From the NCBI GenBank assembly GCA_036939355.1, contig JALLAP010000283.1, positions 1 through 14,842 on the forward strand: a DNA stretch of 14,842 nt. Direction: 5' to 3'. The notes below the pieces were generated by a model. That model saw nothing but the letters and a program-made list of their open reading frames with translations, was not told the DNA's origin and searched no databases. This DNA comes from Thalassiosira profunda (taxonomy: Eukaryota > Bacillariophyta > Thalassiosirophyceae > Thalassiosirales > Thalassiosiraceae). The position numbers were made by a program, and so were the translations under genes. This document shows, piece by piece, positions 1 to 7,942 of the stretch (its first letter is position 1; each line of letters begins with the position of its first letter).

Positions 1-2
1 AT

Positions 3-194
3 GCGCTCTCTGCCGGAGGGGTGGTGATGGCGACGATCGACAACAACCTCGCTTGTAAGGCATACGCCAACGGATTGAAGGTTCACTCTCCTTCTGATTT
101 TAGAGAGTATTACGAACGGAGAATGGAGTCCTTGCGGCAAAGGGCAGCGGGGACCCTGGCCAATTCTATCGCTACAGAAGATAACACAAAATGA
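3..194 (+). CDS. Possible C-terminal fragment of an unrecognised protein
   Basis: The frame beginning at base 3 is open from the left edge and ends at a TGA at 192-194, giving about 63 residues. It contains stretches such as VVMATIDNN and SDFREYYERRMESLRQR, the latter a charged, probably helical tail. I recognise no family. It would converge on the hydrolase gene whose stop lies at 313, leaving a 118-bp gap, which is a normal arrangement for two gene ends in a compact genome. A GTAAGG...TTTTAG pair inside (about 55-103) could be a short intron, but at roughly 50 nt it would be shorter than the other introns seen here. The evidence is only an open frame with protein-like composition. Confidence 0.35.
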   Translation, partial: ALSAGGVVMATIDNNLACKAYANGLKVHSPSDFREYYERRMESLRQRAAGTLANSIATEDNTK

Positions 195-312
195 TTTGCT
201 TCTCATGAATTTATGACACTTAGGTAGATGAACACAAGTGATGTCTAACCTAGAACAATTGTTCCTCAGAACCCTCCGGGGTATCTGCATTGCAGCCAAC
301 GTATTTTCTCTC

Positions 313-1734
313 CTAAAAAGGATCGGATCCTAGAACTTGCTCTTTCAGAGCCTTTCGATACACATCAGCCAGCGGTGTGGGCGAATCAATGGGTGACATG
401 TGGCCGAGTCCGTCATCGTAAAGAAAGAGCGTTCCGGGCGGTGCCCACTGCTCTGCGATAGCGAGCTTGGTCAACGGCTCCACTATTTGCCACGGGACGA
501 TTGTATCCTTTGATAGGGAATGCACTTCATCAGCCAGAGAATATGATGGTCGCCAGACACACTGCAAGATGATATGAGTACGTACCTCTGACCCATGGAT
601 CACAACTACTTTGCTCTTTAGCGTGGACAGGGCCTCGCTCGGAGCTGCAAACGGCGTTTTGATAGGAACCACATTGAAGCTGGCATTTGCCACCGAGACG
701 TCCTTCGATCCGGGCATGTTGAGCGCCGCCTTTGCAAAGTATTCGTTCAGGCCGTGGTCTTTTGCAATGTATCTTTCAGGATTCGCCGACATGGATTTGA
801 ACAGGTCATACAAGGAGTCCGGATCATATTTCGGCAGGATGGTGCTGCCCCGGATCTCCTCGACGGTCTTCAATACCACCAGCTCATTCCCGATCGTCAG
901 ATACTTGAGCCCGCTCAACGGAATGGAGTGCACCAGAAAAGCGGCTGCAATCGTATCCGGATACTTCAGTGCCATTTGCAGGGCAATTCCACCGCCGGTG
1001 CTCAGCCCCATCGCCATGGCTTTCTGAATGTTCATCTCTGACAGCAATTCCATCACTTCGTCGGCCAACTCCTCGTGTGATGTGATTTCCGAGTTCATCG
1101 TCGATCCGTGCCAGCCCCTGGGATTCACCGCGATGATATCTTTTTAGAGATTGATAGAGTGGGTAAGATCACATAAGATGTGCATGCATAGCCAAAGAGT
1201 ACATTCGCCGGAAGATCACCATTGATACTCACGATGATCTCGGAACTGGGGCAGCGCGGCAAGGATCGCCGTCATCGAATCATCGGCCATGAACCCCGGG
1301 AGGACTACCAGCGTGTGCGGCTGCCCGACGTTGTACTCCCGAAACGACAACACTTCGCCACTGGTCGGCACTTGCTTCATCTGGAGGGGCGTCGTCTGGA
1401 GGAGCTCGAGGGCGTCGTCGTATATCTTCGTGTTTGGGTGGGCCGTTGCTGTCGATGGGGGTGGCGCAACCTCGTTGTTTCGGTTGGTGAGCCCGACGGA
1501 GAGGCCGATGATGAGGCTGAGGACGACGACAAGGGCGAGGACCGAGCAGGAGCACCCTGCCCTTGTTTCGCTATCCTCGCTTCCATCGCTGATTGACGCG
1601 CCCGCTCCGCTGTCGACACATCTCTCCCCACCACCGCGCGTTTGCTCCAGGGGCACGCCTTTGCTGATGTTTGGTGCAACTGCAGCCCTGTTGGCGCTGC
1701 CGCGCTCCACTTCCAGCCATTGGACACGGCTCAT
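313..1734 (-). CDS. Membrane-anchored alpha/beta-hydrolase fold protein (three exons)
   Basis: The coding sequence is complement(join(313..507,586..1139,1233..1734)), 416 residues plus stop. Removing both introns restores a continuous hydrolase fold. Residues about 60-82 form one hydrophobic segment (VLALVVVLSLIIGLSVGL), a likely type II signal anchor placing the catalytic domain in the lumen or outside the cell. VLPGF near residues 145-149 is the usual loop after strand 3. The nucleophile elbow is GLSTG with Ser214, the acid is Asp353 in HGSEDTIVPW, and the base is His388 in DGLGHM, so the triad is complete. The second splice creates the HGSED motif exactly, and the first creates HIIAVNPRGW, both expected in this fold. 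The ATG at 1734 is the first in frame before the anchor. The substrate is unknown: esterase, lipase, epoxide hydrolase-like or C-C hydrolase are all possible. Confidence 0.85.
508..585 (-). other. Intron 2 of the alpha/beta-hydrolase gene
   Basis: Read on the minus strand, this 78-nt segment begins GTACGT and ends CAAAG. It is phase 0 and has no in-frame stop, so retention would add 26 residues immediately before the catalytic Asp. Splicing joins HGSE to DTIVPW, the expected alpha/beta-hydrolase acid motif. An alternative acceptor TTGCAG lies only 24 nt in and is too close to the donor to be likely. Confidence 0.8.
1140..1232 (-). other. Intron 1 of the alpha/beta-hydrolase gene
   Basis: Read on the minus strand, this 93-nt segment begins GTGAGT and ends AAAAAG. 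It interrupts a codon after its first base. Splicing gives FRDHHIIAVNPRGW, matching the strand 4 region and following Asn/Asp-x-Arg-Gly loop of alpha/beta hydrolases. Without splicing both neighbouring frames stop or lose homology. Confidence 0.8.
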
Positions 1735-1963
1735 TTCTCCGATCGTTGCTGGTGTGAGTCAAATGCTTTGTATGTTTAGAGGCGTCGCGTTGGGTGAACT
1801 GGGATGGCGCGTACGTGCTTTGTCGTTTGCGTTGGGGTGCGCGTTCGGCGTTCGTTGAGTTGAGAACAGCCGCGAAGCCACCGGACGAGAAGCCTGATTT
1901 TACAACAAAAAGATACCGTCTTCCTGATATCCACGTAGGATTTAATACAATATCCATGATGAG

Positions 1964-2176
1964 AAATGAGCTACCAGCCTGGTGGGTGCCTTGAAATGGA
2001 GGTCAGATTTGACCCAACCCGAAACCCTAACCTAACCCAACCCGAACCCAACCCTGCCCTACCCCCCCACCGCCCCCAACCCTAACCACCCTAACAACTC
2101 CTAACAAAAAAACCCTAAAATCTGACCTCCATTTCAAGTTACCCTTTTTTTGGACTACCAATCTGGTAGCTCATTT
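1964..2176. repeat. Inverted-repeat (MITE/foldback-like) element with telomere-like core
   Basis: Two nested pairs of perfect inverted arms bound this 213-bp segment. The outer arms are AAATGAGCTACCAG at 1964-1977 and its complement at 2163-2176 (14 bp). The inner arms are TTGAAATGGAGGTCAGATTT at 1991-2010 and its complement at 2118-2137 (20 bp). The roughly 107-bp core is C-rich with many CCCTAA/CCCAA-like hexamers. I see no clear target-site duplication and no coding capacity. Each outer end also resembles one half of a small hairpin (CTACCA-3 nt-TGGTAG) found complete at 10494-10520. A non-autonomous DNA element or a healed or inserted telomeric fragment are the main readings. Confidence 0.7.
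2011..2117. repeat. Degenerate interstitial telomere-like repeat
   Basis: The plus strand here consists of variants of CCCTAACC, CCCAACC and CCCGAACC followed by a run of C and a few A-rich spacers. It resembles the C-rich strand of a TTAGGG-type telomere, but the units are irregular. It lies precisely between the inner arms of the inverted-repeat element, so it is part of that unit and not evidence for a chromosome end. Confidence 0.6.
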
Positions 2177-3459
2177 TTGGTCATCTTGGCCCCTGCTTTT
2201 CGCGGTCATTTCAGCGCCTCCGAGCCCGTTTGAGCCCTTCAACGCCATCTCCTGGACGGGGGCAAGCGGTTGGTGTCCTTGGTTTGGCCATTGGTAGTGA
2301 ATAACTCGTCTTTTAACTCGAGTCAAGTTGATGCGATCTTTTCGATTTTGCTCTCAACTCGCCCCTTCCGCGACGCCCGCCCACGCCCTCCCACGCTCCC
2401 CGCGGCCCCGCCCCGTCTCCCCCGGCATCTCCCCCAATGGGGCGTGGTGCCTGCGTGCCCATTTTATGCTGTAGGGGCCCGTACGGTCTCTGTTGTAGCC
2501 GCGAATGAACGTCGATTTCGGAGAGAGGAGATCAGTGCTCCCGACTGGTGCTCTGTTCCGCGCCGACGCCTCGCCGTTGCCCTCCTCCCGCTCCCGGCTG
2601 CTCGGAGGGATGATTGAGCGTGGTCTCGTTGTCATAGGACGTGGCGGGGGCGTCGGAATTCGGCCGCATTTGTCTCGCCGATCGCGCGATTTTCGACGAA
2701 ATGAAGAGAGGTGGTGGGGGAGAGTGCTGTGCGATTGCTGCCCATCTCTGCCCCGGTTGGCCCTCCTCGCCCTAATCGACGATCACTGGGCATGCGTCGG
2801 TTCTTTCGTGGGCGCGGTAGGGCCGGGGGTGCCTGTTGTCAGCGTCGCTTTGCGATGGAAAGTTGATTTTCCGGGGGATTGGGATCTATCCCATCCGTGG
2901 ACGGGAGGGCCCGGCGCTTCAGAGGTCGAAATCACGCCAGCAACGCGGAATGACCGAGAAGGCGATTGCCACAGGGGCCATTACCGAGCAGCTAAAGCGG
3001 GGGGCGTGCTTCTCGCTCTCGGGGGAGTGCCAGATCGTTGCCCAAATTGCTTCTGTCCGGGTCGTGAGCGAGAATCTGCTACGGCTCTATCGAGGACCAG
3101 GCCATGTCGTTCGGGCGCAAACTGGGCGACTCTCACGCATTGGTACGTTGTCAGGGTGGAGCGTCGGCGGTAAGTCGGCGGAACTGGGGCACCGGGAGGC
3201 ACGGGGAGGAGGACTTTGGAGCGACGGCGAGTTCGATTGCGCGTGCGAGGAAATCGATGCATCGAATGGTGCCGGACGCTCGACGACAAGGACGAGTGAA
3301 AGTAGATCCCAGAGTGGAGCATGCAGGAATGACGGGGAAGTGTGAGACGCGGCGTCCCCCCGCCCGGCGCATCGCGAACACAGCATGCAACAATGCTAGA
3401 CCCGCGTCGCAGCAGAGGAAGCAGCTACGACGCACGACGAAAGAGGCGAGCTCGAGTGG
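2177..3459. other. GC-rich intergenic stretch, no defensible gene
   Basis: Open frames occur on both strands here, as expected in GC-rich DNA, but none shows a domain, consistent codon pattern or supported splice structure. The most protein-like piece is on the plus strand from the ATG at about 2950 (MTEKAIATGAITEQ...) to 3345; I recognise nothing in it. Bases about 2355-2450 are very C-rich and could be promoter-like or an old repeat. The retrotransposon is inserted at the right end of this stretch. Confidence 0.5.
3455..3459. repeat. Left target-site duplication AGTGG
   Basis: AGTGG immediately precedes the left LTR and is repeated exactly at 9854-9858 after the right LTR. Five base pairs is the usual duplication made by Ty1/copia integrases. 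Confidence 0.9.
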
Positions 3460-3882
3460 TGTGGCAGGTGCCAGTTCACCTTCACTGTGTCATCGAGATC
3501 TCTCTCTCTCTTTATGTCCAGATTGAGGTTATTTCTTGGGGTTATTCACATCTGTTTCGCAGACAAGTCATTGGTCGTGCAGGCTGGTCTGGGAGAAAGG
3601 ATCTTGGCACGTTCCACGAGTTCCTTCGTGCAATACCAAAGGAATCGGTATCGGTCGTCTCCGACCGCCAATGACTTCATTGTTCTTTGTCTCGCACCCA
3701 TTCATTTCATCTGGCAAAGGCTGCCATTCTGATTATCAAGCGTCTCTACGCGAGAGACTCTTGACGCCAAAGATCATAATTTTAGCTTTGCTGTTTCACT
3801 AAGAGGTCCGCCTGAGTATCAACCCTATCGTTAGCGTGAGTTCGTCGGCAATCATGGCCGCCAGTAGGCCTGATTCGCCACA
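3460..3882 (+). repeat. 5' LTR of the copia element
   Basis: It starts TGTGGC and ends GCCACA, a 6-bp perfect terminal inverted repeat including the canonical TG...CA. It reads identically to 9431-9853 (offset 5,971). Internally it has a CT-dinucleotide run near 3502-3511 and two small hairpins: CGGTCG/CGACCG at 3652-3667 (6-bp stem, 4-nt loop) and GTCTCT/AGAGAC at 3742-3758 (6-bp stem, 5-nt loop). TAATTTTA near 3777-3784 could be a TATA-like or A/T-rich processing signal, but I cannot place U3/R/U5 limits. Short open frames inside are not genes. Confidence 0.95.
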
Positions 3883-3895
3883 GGTTATGATGCCC
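3883..3895 (+). promoter_or_regulatory. Candidate primer-binding site (initiator tRNA-Met anticodon-arm type)
   Basis: The first bases after the 5' LTR are GGTTATGATGCCC. They do not begin with TGG, so they do not match a tRNA 3' end. GGTTATG is complementary to CAUAACC, the anticodon loop and stem of eukaryotic initiator tRNA-Met, and Drosophila copia is known to prime from an internal half-molecule of that tRNA. The downstream GCCC also fits if one extra T is tolerated. The full match depends on this host's tRNA, which I cannot see. Confidence 0.4.
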
Positions 3896-3907
3896 TTTCA
3901 TGCTTAA
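3887..3907 (+). CDS. Upstream mini-ORF 1 in the retrotransposon leader
   Basis: ATG at 3887 opens six codons (MMPFHA) ending at TAA. It overlaps the candidate primer-binding site, so it may exist only by chance. It is the first AUG after the LTR and could lower initiation at gag. Confidence 0.25.
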   Translation: MMPFHA

Positions 3908-4018
3908 CTGCGTTTAAGTGCTATCCGCTATCTTGTGTGCAATTTGTGCCCTGCGCGTGCTCTGAGCCGTTCGTCTCGACCGCTCCAATCAATATCTAAT
4001 CCGCCGTAATCGATCATC

Positions 4019-4039
4019 ATGCCCAACTATCTCCCATAA
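4019..4039 (+). CDS. Upstream mini-ORF 2 in the retrotransposon leader
   Basis: ATG at 4019 opens six codons (MPNYLP) ending at TAA. It sits just before the ATCA repeat tract. After it, I find no other ATG before the gag start at 4352, so a scanning ribosome would have to reinitiate across the repeat tract or bypass this AUG. Confidence 0.25.
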   Translation: MPNYLP

Positions 4040-4099
4040 TCAATCGATCAATCAATCAATCAATCCATCAATCAATCAATCAATCGATCAACCGATACG

Positions 4100-4134
<35 letters not shown>

Positions 4135-4204
4135 ATCAATCAATCAATACGACGACAAACATCAATCAAATCAATCAATCAATCAATCGATCATCAATCA
4201 ATCA
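4038..4204 (+). repeat. (ATCA)n-rich microsatellite in the gag leader
   Basis: The tract is built of ATCA/AATC tetramers with interruptions such as ATCGATCA, ATCCATCA and a short ACGACGACAAAC spacer. It is nearly G-free on the plus strand and contains no ATG, so the transcript here should be weakly structured. It lies inside the element between the LTR and gag. Since the element looks young, this is probably a feature of the family and not later decay. Confidence 0.85.
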
Positions 4205-4351
4205 GCCTAAATTATCAAGAACATCGAGCATCTGCGGGCAACCAGCTAAGACAACCGCACGTTGCAAATCCCCAACAACCTTTCACCCATTATCTAGCCC
4301 CAACGAGTTTCCGATCCACACGCTCAATCCCAACGCGATATCACGTCGACG

Positions 4352-6358
4352 ATGGCTCCCAAGCAGTCCTCCACAGGAGGGACGCCCACCAGCGAGGGCG
4401 GCGGCGGCGTACCGCCCTCCACTCCCTTCGACATGAGCACCATCGTCGACGCCGACAACCCCACCAACGAGGAGCTCTTCCAGCTCTTCGACACCCTCCA
4501 CGAGGGCATGGTCAAGGCCAACCTCGAGGAGGCGCAGATGGTGGAGATCCTCATGGCACAGTACCAGGAGATGCGCAAGAGCATGCGCGACCAGGAGCGT
4601 TTCGAAGCCAACGCGAGCAGGCTCTTCGAGGACGACGAAGCCCGGGCCAACCGCTTCGCCAACGCCGCGGACATCAAGGAGAAGCTCGTCCAGGACTTCG
4701 AAGAACACGCCGAGGAGTTCCGCGCGTGGAAAGATGCGCAGGCCGATCGCACTCTCCCTGGCGGATTCACGCCTGGAGGTAGGCGCTTGCAGAGAGAGCG
4801 CACGTCCGACAAGGGAGACAAGGTCAAGTTCACCACCTCGTCGACTGGCCTGCAGATTCGTGCCACGCCCCGCACCTCGAGCGAGATTGGCAAGAGGCGC
4901 ATTCAGCTGTTGAAGACCGAGCGCGGCGACACCAACAACGACTTGGCCAAGACGCGCAAGATGGTGGTCACCACGCTCTACCCCAAGCTCGCCACGAGTG
5001 CTCTTTCCAAGATCCTCACGTTGTCCGCCGCGGATCACCACGACATTGCGAAGGACGCCCAGAACTGGCAGATCTCGCTGGACAAGCTGGAGGAGCACGC
5101 GGCGCAGTACGACATGCTCGACATCTTCATGATCCCCGACAGCTTCAACGTCGACGATCCCACCACTGCCAGCAGGAGGTGCACCAACATTCTCTCCAAC
5201 TGGCGTAGCGTCACCATCGAGGAAGGCAAGGCGTGGCAGCGCTTCATCAACAAGCACGCCGGCCCCGACGACCTCGAGAGCGATCAGTGGATGGGCAACA
5301 TCCTCGATTTGTCGATGGAGCCCTCGCTGCGCGACGAGGTCTGGTCTGACGTCCAGGACCTCCCCGAGGAGGAGCGCGGCGCCATCACCAAGTTTCTGTT
5401 CGTCGTGCGCCGCATGGTGGCGAGCAACGAGGAGGCGAAGGACGCGCTCAGGAAGTACGTCGAGCAGTTCGACATTCGCAACTTCGACGGCGAGAACGTC
5501 ACCCTCGGCGCCACCCGCCTCAAGGCCATCGCCCGTGCGATGGGCGACGATTTGCCCTCCAACGCGATCACGTCCATCCTCAACGGCTTTGCTCACGCTG
5601 CCAATGAGGATTTCGCCACGCTCTGCAAGACCAAGAAGGCGTTGCGCAACGACAGTGGATACCTGCGCAACCTGCAGGGCGTCAGCCTTCGCGTGCAGAT
5701 CAACGACGCCCTCGCGGACCTCGAGACCCGCTACGCCTCGCTGTTCCAAGCCAAGAAGTGGAACGGCATCGATCACCAGGCCAGCGCGTTCCACGCCTCT
5801 ACCTCCAACGGCGCCACGACGGAGGAAGAGGCCAGCCCCGAGCAGGCCTTTTGGGCCGAGATGCAGACGTTCGACGTGTACGAGGAGGCCCAGGCCTACG
5901 CGTTGCAGAACTTCAATCGCCGCGTCCCCTTCGACGAGTGGGTCAAGGCTCGCCGCTGCTATGGCTGCGGCGAGATGGGCCACATCAAGACCAGCTGCCC
6001 CAACCGCGACAAGTGGCCTGCGCACCTCAAGGAACGTGACGCTGCGCAGGCGCGCCGCTCCGCTCGCGATCGTGAGAGCGATCGTCGTCGCCCTCCTGGC
6101 CGTGGCTTCGATCGTTTCGGCGGGCGTGGCGGCCGTGGCGGCCGTGGCGGCCGTGGCTATCGCCCCTCCAACAGCAGGCGCCGTGCTTTCATGGCCTCGT
6201 TCGAACAGGCGTTCAACGCCATGCTGGGCACCGACGAGGACGAGGCTGCCTCCCTCGTCGACGAGGAGCAGTCTGTTGCGTCAGACGCCTCTGGTGGCTC
6301 AGCCTTTGCTGCCCACCACGCGCGTTTCGACGACGTCTGGAGCTCGCTAAAAGAATAG
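4352..6358 (+). CDS. gag: Retrotransposon Gag capsid/nucleocapsid protein (668 aa)
   Basis: This is an uninterrupted frame with strongly G/C-ending codons. The N-terminus (about residues 1-37) is Gly/Pro/Ser/Thr-rich. About residues 38-135 are Glu/Lys/Met-rich and likely helical or coiled coil. The middle is helical capsid-like sequence without a motif I can name. A CCHC zinc knuckle (CX2CX4HX4C, CYGCGEMGHIKTSC) occupies residues 536-549, typical of nucleocapsid RNA binding. It is followed by an Arg-rich stretch and four GGR units at residues 590-601. The last 60 residues are acidic. At 668 residues it is longer than many copia Gags. The ATG at 4352 is the first after the repeat tract. TAG at 6356 separates it from pol; I see no classical slippery heptamer there. 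Confidence 0.85.
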   Translation: MAPKQSSTGGTPTSEGGGGVPPSTPFDMSTIVDADNPTNEELFQLFDTLHEGMVKANLEEAQMVEILMAQYQEMRKSMRDQERFEANASRLFEDDEARANRFANAADIKEKLVQDFEEHAEEFRAWKDAQADRTLPGGFTPGGRRLQRERTSDKGDKVKFTTSSTGLQIRATPRTSSEIGKRRIQLLKTERGDTNNDLAKTRKMVVTTLYPKLATSALSKILTLSAADHHDIAKDAQNWQISLDKLEEHAAQYDMLDIFMIPDSFNVDDPTTASRRCTNILSNWRSVTIEEGKAWQRFINKHAGPDDLESDQWMGNILDLSMEPSLRDEVWSDVQDLPEEERGAITKFLFVVRRMVASNEEAKDALRKYVEQFDIRNFDGENVTLGATRLKAIARAMGDDLPSNAITSILNGFAHAANEDFATLCKTKKALRNDSGYLRNLQGVSLRVQINDALADLETRYASLFQAKKWNGIDHQASAFHASTSNGATTEEEASPEQAFWAEMQTFDVYEEAQAYALQNFNRRVPFDEWVKARRCYGCGEMGHIKTSCPNRDKWPAHLKERDAAQARRSARDRESDRRRPPGRGFDRFGGRGGRGGRGGRGYRPSNSRRRAFMASFEQAFNAMLGTDEDEAASLVDEEQSVASDASGGSAFAAHHARFDDVWSSLKE

Positions 6359-7942
6359 GCGGTGGGACATGGTTTGGTCCTCACTATCGCCTCTCTTTCT
6401 TGCAAATGCTCCAGACTCTGCTGCTTCAAGGCATCCTTCGATTCACGCCGCCCCTTCAAGCGTGGCTGCCCCTGCTGCTGTCGACACGCCTCATGCTACC
6501 AGCTGGACTCCTTCTTTGGCTCTTTGCCCCAAGCCCCATCCCTTTGCTCCTTTCGAGCGCCAAGTTCTGCCAAGAGACCAACACGAGCATGTCTGCGATC
6601 GTCGCCTCTGTGGGTTCGTACCCTCTCTTGATTCGGCTCCTGCACGTCGCTGGATTCGATCAGTGGTTCGATTCTGGAATTCTACTTGTTTTGTTGATGG
6701 TTGGCTTCCAATGGTGGTTAGAAGGCCTTTGCGCCGCCGCCGAGGCCATCCTGAAGAACATGCGCCCACCAGCAGCTCCAGATCCTCGCCCACAGTACAT
6801 CATCTCCGGCTGGGATCAACGCGTCACCCACTGGAAGTACAAGAGCGGCCACGCCAAGCCCAAGCGTGAAGGTTGGGTCAGCTACAGCACGACGACAGCA
6901 GCTCTCTCCCACGGCAGCTTCGCGAGCTGGCTGTCGATTTGCGTCCACTTGCTGTGGCTAGCCATCATCAGCGCGATCACGTCGAAGGCCGGCAAGTACG
7001 TCGACCTCGACGACGCTGCCACAAGAGCTCGGTTGGCGGCACGTTCGCTCGAATCCTACGAGGCTCCCGGCGAGGAGCCCTACTCTCCGCCCCACCTCTT
7101 TCCCTCGTGGCGAGAGCTCCCAGCTTTGCATGTGCATCTTCTGCTTTTGTATGAGCTGTTGGGAAGTGTCTGGTTTCAAACACTCACGACTCGTTGTGCG
7201 TCTGTGAGTGCCGGATTCACTGCTTTCGTTTGGGCAGCGAGCGATACATCGACGACGAGCTGGACGTCGATGGGCAGCCAACAGTCTCGCAGATTCCAAT
7301 CCTCGACGAAGAATGGAACGATCCCGCCGGTGCTGTGCGTGATGCTCGTCGCTCACCACGCTCTCTTCCACTTGATGCGCCCGGCGCCATCGTCGACAGT
7401 TTTGGGGAGCCCACAGACTTCCCCACCGACGGCCCCACCGACGATTCCAGCGAGGATTCCGGCAGCGATCGAGATAGCGATGACGATAGCGATGGAAATC
7501 GTGGCCCACGCCCACGGGCCCACGGACGCCGCCCACGGGAGCCCACGACTGACGACGAAGAGTTTGGAGATGGATACAATGAGGCTCCAGGGGGAGCACC
7601 CGTCGCTCCAGGGGGAGCAGCTGCAGCTCCAGGGGGAGCACTCGCTGGCCAAGGCGCCCAAGGCCTCCGTCGCAACCCTCCTCGCGAGGCACGTGACCGT
7701 GGCGACCATCGAGATGGGCCAGCTCTCAATCGAAAGCTGCCCACAGAGGGAGCCGAGTACGACTGCTCTTTCTTTGCACTCTCCAATGTGCTCGAATGGG
7801 GCCAGCCCATCGACTCTCTCTCCAATCGTGGGCGCAGCTCTGGCTACCATCCAGAGCAGAAGATCAACAAGGCCTCGATTGGACGGGCCCCGCTGCAACA
7901 AGATCATTGGACCGACAAGCCATTCCACGCGCTCTCTGCTTT
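6359..7942 (+). pseudogene. Frame-broken 5' pol region (protease/integrase position)
   Basis: A copia element should encode protease and then integrase here. Coding-like stretches occur in different frames: about 6363-6700 in the frame of base 6363, about 6722-7148 in the frame of 6724, and about 7238-7827 in the frame of 7239. The last carries the acidic linker expected between integrase and RT (GSDRDSDDDSDGN). I find no HHCC zinc motif, no D,D(35)E core and no NG..ER motif. The only protease hint is WFDSG at 6664-6678, which is weak. The middle block (containing HWKYKSGHAKPKREGW) is not recognised. Integrase would have to fit in roughly 500 bp, too little for a full domain. Candidate introns and indels are described in the findings. 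Confidence 0.55.
7584..7646 (+). repeat. Three 21-bp tandem repeats in the pol linker
   Basis: Three consecutive 21-bp units begin at 7584, 7605 and 7626, each starting GCTCCAGGGGGAGCA. In the frame of the acidic linker they encode APGGAxx repeats. The 15-bp shared part is itself nearly palindromic (GCTCC...GGAGC). They lie in what should be the flexible segment between integrase and reverse transcriptase, where such length variation would be tolerated. Confidence 0.8.

Noticed and set aside
313..1128. A 271-residue hydrolase starting at 1128 as a complete gene
   Set aside because: That start is a GTG inside the conserved AVNPRGW region, and the frame includes an intron. The spliced three-exon model explains both ends and restores the catalytic Asp motif.
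2011..2117. Chromosome end (telomere)
   Set aside because: The units are degenerate and the tract is enclosed by inverted arms, with genes and a retrotransposon continuing on both sides.
2836..3345. Protein-coding gene on the plus strand left of the insertion
   Set aside because: Composition is partly protein-like, but there is no recognisable domain, no supported splice structure, and competing open frames overlap on both strands.
3536..3802. Open frames of 80 to 110 codons inside the LTR, present identically in both copies
   Set aside because: They are duplicated because the LTRs are duplicated. There is no domain or coding signature.
4038..4204. Possible CRISPR-like or structured repeat array
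   Set aside because: It is a simple ATCA tetranucleotide microsatellite without constant-length repeats and unique spacers.
4283..6025. A 580-codon open frame on the minus strand opposite gag
   Set aside because: It mirrors the G/C-ending codons of gag, giving a Leu/Val/Gly/Glu-rich translation with no domain. Antisense openness is expected opposite such codon usage.
6335..6358. Programmed ribosomal frameshift site at the gag end
   Set aside because: The sequence TCG CTA AAA GAA TAG has no classical X XXY YYZ heptamer or Ty1-type CTT AGG C site. The +1 frame is closed by TAA at 6348. I cannot support a frameshift.
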